A stretch of 34,712 nucleotides of DNA from Xylaria sp. FL1777 (Eukaryota; Ascomycota; Sordariomycetes; Xylariales; Xylariaceae). Position numbers and translations under genes: made by a program. The notes under the pieces were generated by a model, which did not search any database, was not told the DNA's origin, and saw nothing but the letters and a program-made list of their open reading frames with translations. This document shows positions 24,974 through 34,712 of the stretch, one piece after another (the first letter of the stretch is position 1; each line of letters starts with the position of its first letter). The DNA lies in NCBI GenBank assembly GCA_022578965.1, contig MU400826.1, positions 1 to 34,712 of the forward strand, in the 5' to 3' direction.

Positions 24974-25037
24974 AGCAATTAATATACCGGCATGAAGAAT
25001 TAATACACCGGTATGACTTTACACAGGCATGACTTTT
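24974..25037 (+). repeat. Left TIR of the minisatellite element with iterons
   Basis: Iterons aattaatataccggcatga (24977-24995) and aattaatacaccggtatga (24998-25016) lie 21 bp apart, followed by a partial third (ttacacaggcatga, 25019-25032). The terminal base is A where the right arm implies G, consistent with a G-to-A change. Confidence 0.85.
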
Positions 25038-25080
25038 CTAGGCCTCTTATTAGCCCAAAAAATAATTGTTAGTGCATGCA

Positions 25081-25632
25081 GTACCATCATGGCTTTTGCA
25101 GCCAAATCATCGCGGCCATCATAGCCAACCTATCGCGGCCACCATAGCCAACCCATCGCAGCCACCATAGCCAACCCATCGCGGCCACCATAGCCAACCC
25201 ATCATGGCCACCATAGCTAACCCATCGCGGCCATTATAGCCAACCCATTGCGGCCAATATAGCCAACCCATTATGGCCATCATAGCTAACCCATCGCGGC
25301 CATCATAGCCAACCCATTATGGCCACCATAGCCAACCTATTGCGGCCATCATAGCCAACCCATCATGGCCATCATAGCCAACCCATCATGGCCATCATAG
25401 CCAACCTATCATGGCCACCATAGCCAACCCATCGCGGCTATCATAGCTAACCCATTGCGGCCACTATAGCCAACCTATTGCGGCTATTATAGCTAACTTA
25501 TCATGGCCACTATAGCTAACCTATTATAGCCTTCGTAGCCAACCTATCGCAGCTTTCGTAGCTAACTTATTATAGCCTTTGTAGCTAACCCATCATAGCT
25601 TTTGTAGCTAACCTATTATAGCCTTTGTAGCT
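25081..25632 (+). repeat. Minisatellite, 24 units of 23 bp
   Basis: I could place unit starts every 23 bases from 25081 to 25610 with no slip, giving exactly 24 units. The common unit begins aaccc, continues atcgcggcc and ends ccatagcc. Variation is almost all C/T or G/A (cgcgg to catgg, acccat to acctat, gccaac to gctaac); units toward the right end are more altered and carry a cttcgtagc or ctttgtagc variant. Within each unit ggccatcatagcc is an imperfect 13-bp palindrome. The plus strand is C-rich and the minus strand has repeated GG and GGG runs. A 23-bp unit cannot keep a reading frame, and there are no unique spacers. Confidence 0.95.
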
Positions 25633-25644
25633 TTTGCGTATATA

Positions 25645-25743
25645 GCCATTGCAGCTATTGCAGCTATTGCAGCTATTGCAGCTATTGCAGCTATTGCAGC
25701 CATTGCAGCTATTGCAGCCTTGGCGGCCATTGTAGCCTTTGCG
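25645..25743 (+). repeat. 9-bp tandem repeat, 11 units
   Basis: The units follow gctattgca, with gccattgca, gccttggcg, gccattgta and gcctttgcg variants, in unbroken 9-base register. The middle units are identical, the outer ones diverged, as expected from slippage expansion. In one frame it would read Ala-Ile-Ala repeats, but there is no start codon or longer frame to support translation. It may have arisen from the last part of the 23-bp unit, whose right-hand variants also carry gcagct and tgtagc. Confidence 0.9.
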
Positions 25744-25822
25744 CGCGGGTTAATAGGCTGAACGGGTTAACGCTAGAGGTTTTGCTTGGCAAGCCCTAAT
25801 TTCAGCCAATAAAAACCCCTGA
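25744..25822. other. GC-rich unique tail of the minisatellite element
   Basis: The tail runs from cgcgggttaataggctg through cgctagaggttttgcttgg to aaccc before the right TIR. It is not repeated elsewhere in the window. The stretch agccaataaaaaccc lies at the place where the left end has cttattagccc, so the inverted homology extends, weakly, past the 64-bp core. Confidence 0.6.
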
Positions 25823-25886
25823 AAAAGTCATGCCTGTGTAAAGTTATGCCGGTATATTAATTCTTTATGCTAGTATATCAATTGCC
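25823..25886 (-). repeat. Right TIR of the minisatellite element
   Basis: This is the complement of the left arm with about nine transitions in the outer 43 bases and none in the inner 21. It ends caattgcc. The outer part is more mutated here in some sites (actagcata for the ccggcatg iteron core) and less in others. Confidence 0.85.
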
Positions 25887-25894
25887 TTTTATAA
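25887..25894. repeat. Target-site duplication, right (ttttataa)
   Basis: Exact copy of 24966-24973, adjoining the last base of the right TIR. Confidence 0.8.
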
Positions 25895-26803
25895 TTATAC
25901 TTTTAAATATATTTATAACTAAAAAACTTGATATAAGAAATTTTATATTTATTTTTAAATGCAAAACAATATAATTAGAAAAAATAAAGTACTTGTTTTA
26001 TTATATTTAAAAGTTTATAAATATAAAGCGTTTATTATAATATTAATAGTTTAGTTAAAAACTAATAAAAAAAAAGCTTAATTTAAAAGCTTAAATAAAA
26101 TATTTAGTTAAATATTAATTATTTATTATTTATTATATTTAGTTATTAAAAATTAATAAAGTTATTATAACTAAAAACGTTATATTTAATAAAAACATTG
26201 TTTTTTTAAAAAATATCGATTTTTTAAAAAACAACTTTTTAAAAACTATAAATAAAACGTTTAAAGCTTTATTAACTAAAATTACTTACTAATTTTATTT
26301 AAAAACTACTTAGTAAACCTTTATTAATTTATATAAAAACTAAAAAGTATATATACTAATTAATTTTGCTAAAAAAGCAAAAAACAAAAACATTAATAAA
26401 AATATAAATTAAAATGAAAACTTGCTATTATAAACTAATTATTTATATAATAAAGCAATTTTTGCTTTTTATTTTAGTTTTTTTAAATTTTTTGCTTACT
26501 GTGCTTTTTTTAGCGCTATAATTAAAAAAACTAGCTAATGAAAAAATCTTATAAAAACTACTAAATTGTTTAATTTTACTTTAAGGTTTAAAAAAAGTTT
26601 TTTAATAACTTCTTTTAATGTTATAATATATAAAAGCTACTAAAAAGCTATGTTTAATATAAAACGCTTAATAACTATAAAGTTATAATATAGTATGCTA
26701 ATAAGCAAAGCTAATAAAGCTAAATTTTTAAAAAGATTTTTAAGCTATTTTAATAATAATATTAAATTTATTAAAAACAAAAAACTTGCATTTTTTGCAT
26801 AAA
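25895..26803. other. AT-rich decayed DNA, no gene
   Basis: There is no recognisable feature; composition returns to the window norm immediately after the target duplication. Confidence 0.65.
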
Positions 26804-27005
26804 GTGCTGCTTATTGCGCTTTATTTAAATTTATTTTAAAAATGCTATTATTTGCGCTTTTATAAAATATTACTTATTATGCTTTATTTAAATCTATTTT
26901 AAAAGTACTGCTATTTATGCTTTAACTAAATCTATTTTAAAAGTACTACTATTTGCGCTTTTATTAAGTGCTACTTTTAGCGCTTTAACTTATTTTATTT
27001 TAAAA
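26804..27005 (+). repeat. Degenerate tandem repeat, 38- and 25-bp units
   Basis: Six units can be laid out: 26804-26841 (38), 26842-26866 (25), 26867-26904 (38), 26905-26942 (38), 26943-26967 (25), 26968-27005 (38). Long units run from gtgct or gtact to attttaaaa; short units lack the last 13 bases. The order 38-25-38 occurs twice, giving a 101-bp higher-order period. Differences are mainly transitions. Confidence 0.8.
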
Positions 27006-28818
27006 AATGCTTTAGTATTTTAAAAGTTAAACTTTTTAAAGCTGCTTTAAATTAACTTTAGAATTTATTACTAAAACTTTTTTTTATTTTTAAAGTAGCA
27101 TAAAAATTTTAATATTTACTTTATAAACAAATACTTTAAGCAAGCTAAAAAGTTGTACTTTTAAAGCTATAAAAAAATAAATACTTAAAAAAAAGTTAAT
27201 ATACGTATTCCTTATAAAAAACTAACTTTAAACTATATATAAGTATATCTTTATAAGTTTAATAAACATAGCTTTTATTAAAAATATAAAGCTAAACTTA
27301 GTATTTGAAAAAATTAATAGCTAATTAATAAAAAAAAAATATTTATATATTTATTTTTATAAGCAAATCATTTTAAACTTTTATAGCTATTATAGCTAAG
27401 TTTAATTTTAAACTAAAACAATGTAATATAATAAATACTTTTATTAACGTAAAACTAAATAAAAAAATTTATATATATATGCTTTTTAGCTATTATAAAT
27501 TATAGATCTTTTTTAGACTTTTTTAAGCATTATATAGCTTTTAAAAATTATTGCTTTTTTAGGAGCAAAAATTAATTTAATCTTTAAAATTTTTAAGCTA
27601 TTAAATAGTTTTTTATAAGCTATACTGCTATACTAAGCAAAAAGTTTTTATTTTTATATATATAAACAATATTGTTTTAGTTTATTAAAAAACTAAAAAA
27701 ACTATTGCTTAATAAGCAATTTTTAAACTAAAGCGCTGCTATTAAATAATTAATAAAAATAACCTTTTATAGTTTTTTAGCATAAAAGTTATTTAAAATT
27801 GCAAAAAAAGCTTAATTTAACTATTATAGTTTTTATATATTAAAAAAATTATTAAGCTTAAAAACAGATTTATTTTTAAAGCTTATACTTTAATAAAAGC
27901 AAAAAATCTTAGTTTTTATAATAAAGTAGCTATATAACAAAAGATTTATTGCTATTAAAAAAAATAAGTTTAATTATATATAATACTATAATTATTTAAT
28001 TTAATATTGCTTTTAAAACATTTTAATTGTTATAATTTAATTTAAATCTTAAATTAAAACATTATAAGTTTACTAATTAATTATTGTTTTACTTTAAAAC
28101 TACTTAATATTACGCGCTTTAATTTAAAAACAAAAATAAGTTTATTATTATAAGTAATTTTTTTTTTTGCTAATAATACTTTTAACTGCAAAAGTTTTTA
28201 AGCTTATATAATAAAGTTATTTAATAAAATTATTAAATAAAAAGCTAATAAGCAAAATATAATAATAATATTTATAACTAAAGCTAAACTTTTAGCATTT
28301 ATTTAAGCTTTTAAAAAAGCAATATTTATTAACTAGTTAATTAAAAAATTAAAAGTTATGTTAAATAATTAGCAAATTTAAATTTAGTGCAATAATTAAT
28401 AAATAATTAAACTAATTATAAAAAACATTGTTATATTGCAAATAAAACTATAATATATAAATATTTATAATTATTAGCTATAATAAAAAGTTTTTAATAA
28501 AACTTTAAAAGTTAAATATATTTTTATTATTAATATAATTACTAATAGTTTAATAAAAGCATTTCTTAAAAACAAATAAAATACTTTTTTAAAATAGCTT
28601 AACTTTATAAATATTAAAAATATTTAAAAACACTAAATGCTTAAAAAAATACTAAAAAAAAAAATAAAAAATGCTTAAAAACTTACTAAAAAAAGAAAAT
28701 TAAATATATAAATAACTAAATAAATACAACAAGTTTTTTTAACTAAAAATAATTACTAAAGTTAAAACAAAAAATGTTTATAAAAATTATCTTTTAAAAA
28801 GTACTTCTTAAAAAAGTA
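27006..28818. other. AT-rich decayed DNA, no gene
   Basis: I see no gene, RNA gene or repeat partner here. Confidence 0.65.
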
Positions 28819-28897
28819 TATTAAATATAAGAAATTATATTTTAAGCTAAAATTACTTAACTAATAAGTATTTAAAAGTAAACCTATATTAAAAAAA
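28819..28897 (+). repeat. LTR terminal fragment (79 bp)
   Basis: It matches the start of the long direct repeat at 18682, with the leading TG changed to TA and other transitions. The match ends in an A run six bases before the palindromic element. The sequence after that element (tttagctagttt) weakly recalls the LTR downstream (gttagctagttg), so the palindromic element may have inserted in a related LTR. Confidence 0.55.
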
Positions 28898-28902
28898 CTA
28901 TT

Positions 28903-29033
28903 AGGTTATTTATAAACGCTGTTTATAAATAATATCTCATTTTAGAACACTATTTATAAACACTATCTTAAGATAATATCCCGGAATAACGTTTATAAAT
29001 AATGTTTAGCTAAACATTATTTATAAATAACCT
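28903..29033. mobile_element. 131-bp palindromic MITE-like element
   Basis: The terminal inverted repeats aggttatttataaa (28903-28916) and tttataaataacct (29020-29033) are exact. Inside are a second tttataaac/gtttataaa pair, a tatcttaagata palindrome and a perfect 36-bp palindrome at 28992-29027 centred on agct. The word tttataaa occurs five times. It has no coding capacity. Flanking bases do not give a clear target duplication (att against ttt), so the element class is open. Confidence 0.6.
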
Positions 29034-32000
29034 TTTAGCTAGTTTATTTTTAATTAATAACTAGTTTTTTAACTTTTTAGTGTTTAAATTATAACATTTA
29101 ATAGCTAGCAGTTGTTTTAATTGCATTATATTTAGCTAATAAAGCTGATTTTTTATTTAAGAGCTTAACAGCTTTATACTTTAAACATTACTTCTAGAAA
29201 ATACTTTTTTTTTTATTTTATTTTTTACTACTAATAATACAATTGTAAACTAATATTAATAGCTATTTTTAGCCTTAAAAAAAGTAAGAAACACTTTTCT
29301 AGATATTTTCCTTTTTATAAATAATATTCTAAAAAATACTTTTTTAAACACAATTTTATAAATATTTATTTACTTTTTTATTTAGCAGTTAGTTTTAAGC
29401 TTAAATGCTATTATAAACGTTGTTTTATATTTTATAATACTTTTAAAAGCTTTTTAGAACTTTAAGTTAGGTTATTTTTTTAGTTATTTAACTTATAGAC
29501 TTTTTTTTCTTACTTAATAATAGTTCTATTAAACTTTAAATTAGTTTTATAAGCAACTTAAATAATAATTTAATTACTAAGTGCTAGCAAGTTTACAACT
29601 TTATTTCAAACATAAAAAACTTTATTATTTTATAAGTAAATATTTCTTTTTTTATTTGTTTTATACTTAAAAGAATTATTAAATCTTATTTTATTTTTAC
29701 TATATTTTTTTTTTGTATAGCATTACTTTGTTTTTATTTCGTAAAAAAACACAATTGTTAGCGCAAGTTTTTTAATATTTCTTTAAGTAAAAGATTAATA
29801 AATAGTTTTTTTAATAAGCTTTAAACGTTATTTAACATATTTATAATAACAACTATGCTTAATTATTAGCTTATAATTAATATTATAAGCTTGCTAAACT
29901 AATAATACTTATTATATTTATTATTTCTGCATTTCTTTTTTTAATTTATTAAAACTAAATTATTGTACTTTAAATAAATATACCTTTTTGCTAAATATAT
30001 TAATATAATTACAAACTTTATTTTTAAAAAAATAATTATTAATTAAATACTATTTTTAGTTTAATAAGTATTATTCTTAATATTATAGCAAATAATAACA
30101 ATAAAGCTTATATAAACACTAATGCTAACGCTAATGCTAATACTAGTTTTATTAATATCTTTTAAAATAAAAAAGTTTGCGCTTTAATAGTAAAGTTTAG
30201 TAAGTTTATTAACGTTATATAAAAAAACAAAACTTATAAGCTAAGCAACTATTAAAAGCTAGCAAATATTAAATATTTTAACCTTAATATTAAAAAGTTA
30301 TTTAGTATTAAAAACTACGTTTAAGTTAAAGCGGATATTTATTAACGTAATGTATACTTTTTTATAAACAACGTTTGTAAGCATACTAAAAACTTAGTAA
30401 AACAAGCTATTATTTAAAAAAACTTTTTTTAACTTTTTTGCAAATTAGCTTAAGTATAATAAGCAAGCAAATTATTTACAGTTATAAAATAAATATATTT
30501 TAATAACTTTAAAGTAGCTTTATATAGCTTTATAAAGCATTTTAAGCTAAATATAGCAAATGCTTTATAATAGCTTAAAAGTTTACAATTTAAATATTTA
30601 GCAGATTATATTTAAGCAAGCAAATCTGTTTAAAAGTAAGCCTTAGGTATTTTTTAATTATTTAAAGCTATAAAACAAGCAACTAATAAACAACAAATAT
30701 TAAAAGTATATAACTTTTTTTGCTTTTTAATAAAACAACTAGTTGTAAAGCTATTAAAAGCTTTTTAAATAAACTAGTTTTTAGCTTACTAAAAAAAAAA
30801 AGCTAAAGCTTACTAAGATAATCTCTTTAAAAAACAAGCGCTTAAGCTGCTAATATAGTTTATTAGTTAAATAATAGCTATTAAACCTATAATGTTTAAC
30901 TTTAAAATGTTTATTAAAAGAACTTTTTTATTAAAAAGCTAAATCTTGCTTGCTTTAATAGTATATATATATATAACAAATATAAACTAAAACATAAAAC
31001 AATATAATTAATAGCTATAGTATAAAAATAATAATTATAGTATAAATAAAGATTTATATTACTAAAAATAATAAAGCAACTATAGTTGTTTTTTTTAAGG
31101 AAAATATAGCTATTAATAAAGTAACTAAAACATAAAAAGTTATAGTTAAAACTATGCACATTTAAACAAATATTATTAATATTAACTAATTAAATAATAT
31201 TAAGAATAATTAAGGTTATATAAAAAAAATAGCTATTAAAGCACTATATATAAGTAAAAACGCTAAATTAAAACCTACTAAAAAAAAATTGTGCTTTTTT
31301 TAACTTAAAGAAGTTTATTGCTATAAATAATGCAAAATTAAGAGCTAAAAAAACGCAATTAGCTTAAAATAAGTACTATATGCTAAAAAACCTCTTTAAA
31401 AAAAACAACATAAAAAATAAATAAATATACTTTTATTTATTTATGCTTAATTAAGTAGTTTTTTAACATAAGAAAATATATTGCAAATATAGCATAGTTT
31501 TTAAGTTTTATAATAAATATATTTTATGTTTATAATAATAAATGTATACTAATAAACATTAATAATGATACTGTTATAGCTAAAAATAACATTTTATAAA
31601 CTATAAACTTTATTTTTTCAAAGAAAGAAGTTTAAAAGGCTAATTTTTTATAAGCAAAAACTAAAATAACTAATATATAGCATATTATTAATAAGCTAAA
31701 GCATAGCTCTAAAAAATAGCATATTTTAAATTAAAAAATATATGTAAGTATTCTGAAAAAAATACAAAAAATACTTTTTAAACTTAAATTAATTAATTAT
31801 AATAACTTAAAAACTAATTATATTTATACTAAAATGAACTTATATTTAGCTAAAACTATATAAATAAGTATAGTATGCGTTAATATAAAAGCGTTTAATA
31901 TTATAGTTAATAAAACATAATTAATAAAATTTAACAAACAATTTAAAATCTTTTGCTTAATAAAACTTTTTATAGTTAGTAATATTAATAGCTTTGTTTA

Positions 32001-34712
32001 CTTTAAAAAAAAAGCTATTTTTAAGGTTAGCATTTTTGCTAAAACAAACTAACAAGAAAATATTAAGGTTATTATATTAATTAAAGCATAAATAAATAAT
32101 AAGTTAAAACTAAACCTTTTATTAAATATGCTATAAATAAACGCTTATAGTATATTTATTAATGTTTTTGCTAAATAGTTTTATATTATAGCAACAAAAA
32201 ACTATATTATTTTAGTTATAATTAAACGCTAAATAAACATAATTAAACGTAAAATAATAGCAGCAGGAAATATTATAGTTTAACTAGGAGTTTTTTAACT
32301 TATTTTAGTTATATATGTAAACTTGCTTAAATAAACGAAAAATAGCTTTTTAAGAAAGTACGCTTTTTATAAATTAAAAATAGGACTTTTAACTGCTATT
32401 TTTAGCAGCAAAACACCTAAAGGCATCTTATATTAAAATAATATAAATAAACTTATATATATTAAACATAAAACAAAGCTTAATAGAATTTAAAATCTTA
32501 ATATAAACAGTAAAACGTAAGTTAACTAAAATAACATATGCTATTATAATGTGGCTTTTTTTAAGCAAAACTTCGAAATTACTAATTAAATGTTATAAGA
32601 TTTTATATAATTTTTTAAAAAACCATAAAAAGCCTAAACTAACAAAAAGCTAGCTAATATAAAAAAAAGTCCTAAATAACTAAAAAATGTTTTATTTAAA
32701 ACAATAAAACATAAAATATATATTTTTAATAAAAACCTAAAATTTATTAACGCAAAAAAACAACTGCTAAAAAAATATAACGTATAAACTAGCTATAATA
32801 TTATTAATTTGCTAAAAAACAAAAAAATAAAGGTTAATTTTATTAAAAGCTAAAAAAATTAATAAGTATGCTTTTAACTATATAAACTAAGCGTTAAAAA
32901 TAAAGCTGTTTTAAATGCTACGTTTAATTTACTATATGCTAAAAAAAAGTTTAAATAAATAAAAAAGCTTACTTTTTTTAGTTGTTTTATGTTTATAACA
33001 TAGAAAATAGCATAAAGCAAACGCAAAAAAAAAGTTATAGTAGATTTTAAACTACTAAACGTTATTATAATTTTAAACGCTTATTTTATGTTAATATAAA
33101 AAAACATTATTTTAAACATTAAAAATAAAGCAATTTTAATAGTTTTTAATGTAGCTTTGTTTTTTTATTAGCTTTTTATGTTTTTAAAACATAAAAATAA
33201 AATAGTTATAATGTTATAAAAAAAGCTAAAAGTATTTAATATAACATTAATAAGTTTTAAAAATAGCTTAGCATATATATAAAAGTTTATAAACTTTAAG
33301 CTTAAAAACATAAGTTATTTTTATTAAGCATATATTAATAATATTATTATATTTAGTAATTTAAAAAAAGAACACTTAAAACACTTAAAATAAGTGTTTT
33401 CAAGGTTTTAAAATATTAGCTTATTATTGTTTTTAAAGAAGTTTTTTTATAAATACTTTTTAGTATAATTTTTTACCTTTTAAGTTAACAAAAATAGCGT
33501 TTATATTACTAAAAACAAAATTAACGCAATATAAAAAATTAGATTTTTAAAAACATTAAGCAAACTAAAAACATATATTAAAATAGTTATATAGTTATAA
33601 AAATATATATTATAGTTTTAATAGAAAATTAAGCTATTATAATTACAAAAAACATTTATATTAATAATAAGCAAAAAAGATAACATTGTTTTAAAACATA
33701 ATGCTACTGCTAAAAAAAAGTAAACATTATAGCAGAAATTTAAACTTATTACTAAAAAAAAAAAAGCGTTAACATTTTATAAAATAACTTTACATAAAAA
33801 AAATATTTTGTATATTAAAACTACTTCCGAAAAATATTTTTAAAGATAAACGCCTTTTTAAAGCGTAAATATAACGTTATAGTTTTTTATTTAAAAAGCT
33901 ACTAAAATAAAGAACTAATACTTATAAACTAAATATAGCTAATTATGTTTTTTAGCAAAGTGCTAATATAAAAAGAGAAAGATTATTAAGCAATAAAACT
34001 AAAGGTTTTATGTTTTATATAAACATATAAATAGCTTTATTTATAAATATAGTTATGTTTAAAAAACATTATAGTTTTAATAAACTATAAAGCAACACAA
34101 AAAGTTATATTATAAAGAAACTTAGCAATATAAAACATTATTAAAATAAACTTATAATTAGTAATACTATTAATATATTTTAATTAATACTAGCTTAATG
34201 TTTAATATATTTTAAAAAAAATAAACTTAATGCTAAATGCGTTTTTTTAACTACTAACTAAATTTAATAAAGAAAATATTGCTAAAGCTTTTAATAATAC
34301 AAAGTTAATTTTAAATAATATTGCTAAAGATTTTATATATATAATTAGCACAGTAAAAATAAATAATACGTTTAAAAAAAAACTAAAAAACGGTTATATT
34401 AAAGATAAAAAACTTTAAAGCGTAATAAATAGCCTTAAAAAACCTAAAAAAGTTAACTTTAAAGTAAAAAAAAACGGTTTTTTATATTATAACATACAAC
34501 TTAAATAATAAAAGCTAATTATATTTAAAAACTGTTTTAAAGATTTGCTTAAAGCAGCTTATAATAAAAAACACTATTTTAAAATAAAAAAATGCTATAA
34601 AAACTTAAAAGCTTTATTATATAAAATTTATTAAAACAAGTTAAAAAGTATATAAACTACTGTTTTAAATGTTTTAAAAATAAGCAAGATTATATTAAAC
34701 TACTAAAGTTAT
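29034..34712. other. AT-rich decayed DNA, no gene
   Basis: There is no supportable gene or RNA gene. A short sixfold pattern of gctaat/gctaac words sits at about 30119-30144. The open frame around 30914-31159 on the minus strand is 81 codons of Tyr, Phe, Ile, Leu, Asn and Ser with no motif, and is treated as chance. The last 500 bases keep a little more G (for example near 34380-34480) but show no gene. Confidence 0.65.

Larger units (their letters stand above)
24974..25886. mobile_element. 913-bp non-autonomous TIR element carrying a minisatellite
   Basis: The ends are 64-bp inverted repeats (24974-25037 and 25823-25886) that differ only by transitions and share a 21-base identical block (25017-25037). 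An exact 8-bp target duplication flanks it. Between the ends lie a GC-rich array of 23-bp units (25081-25632), a 9-bp array (25645-25743) and a GC-rich unique tail to about 25815. There is no transposase frame, so it must be moved by an enzyme supplied elsewhere. Its ends follow the layout of the 3.6-kb element: two 19-bp iterons 21 bp apart, and a cttattagc block after the TIR core in both. The interior is far less mutated than its surroundings, which points to a recent arrival or to protection. Confidence 0.85.

Noticed and set aside
25081..25632. CRISPR array
   Set aside because: The 23-bp units are contiguous, with no unique spacers, and lie inside a TIR element in a eukaryote-like context.
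25081..25743. Repeat-protein gene
   Set aside because: The 23-bp unit shifts frame at every repeat and there is no start codon leading into the 9-bp array in an open frame.
24974..25886. Telomere-derived or centromeric satellite
   Set aside because: The units are not telomeric (the gggtt on the minus strand is part of a 23-bp unit), the array is short, and it is bounded by TIRs and a target duplication.
30914..31159. 81-codon open frame on the minus strand, and similar frames at 1763-2005, 3408-3608 and 16217-16447
   Set aside because: They encode Phe/Tyr/Ile/Leu/Asn-rich peptides with no motif. Such frames arise by chance or opposite Lys/Gln-rich decayed frames in DNA this AT-rich.
1..34712. 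Mitochondrial, plastid or apicomplexan genomic DNA, suggested by the extreme AT content
   Set aside because: There are no rRNA, tRNA or organelle genes in 34.7 kb and no long exons. Duplicated segments differ by transitions only, and LTR- and TIR-type elements are present, which fits mutated fungal heterochromatin better.

Overview
This window has the hallmarks of a repeat-rich heterochromatic block from a filamentous fungus, most likely an ascomycete with repeat-induced point mutation (RIP) or a RIP-like C-to-T process. Outside one island the sequence is extremely AT-rich: three 120-base stretches I counted by hand held 15 to 22 G+C each. I see no intact gene, tRNA or rRNA. Duplicated segments inside the window differ from each other almost only by C/T and G/A changes. 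The short open frames on either strand encode Phe/Leu/Ile/Tyr-rich peptides that look like composition artefacts or antisense shadows of decayed transposon frames. The fungal assignment is an inference from mutation style and repeat types, not from a marker gene.

Layout: 1-5394 is featureless AT-rich decay apart from one 53-bp repeat. 5395-7749 is an inverted copy of the central part of an LTR-flanked element. 7750-13853 is decay carrying a 68-bp LTR-end fragment and the second copy of the 53-bp repeat. 13862-17437 is a 3.6-kb DNA transposon with 85-bp terminal inverted repeats (TIRs) and an 8-bp target-site duplication (TSD). 18600-18681 is a small less-mutated islet. 18682-23624 is an LTR-retrotransposon-like element: two ~1.3-kb direct repeats around a 2.35-kb middle. 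24974-25886 is a 913-bp TIR element with an exact 8-bp TSD; its GC-rich interior holds a 24-unit array of a 23-bp repeat followed by an 11-unit array of a 9-bp repeat. 26804-27005 is a degenerate tandem repeat of 38- and 25-bp units. 28819-29033 is another LTR-end fragment next to a 131-bp palindromic MITE-like element. 29034-34712 is decay.

The most interesting object is the minisatellite-carrying TIR element. Its ends match the ends of the 3.6-kb element in layout: both start with a G-rich trinucleotide-like end (right ends read cc), both carry two 19-bp iterons 21 bp apart, and both made 8-bp target duplications. They look like two branches of one cut-and-paste family, with the 3.6-kb copy a candidate dead autonomous member and the 0.9-kb copy a non-autonomous, younger or partly protected member. 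The second general point is the mutation context: surviving cytosines sit mostly after a purine and before T, so pyrimidine-C sites have been lost as well as the CpA sites expected from classical RIP.
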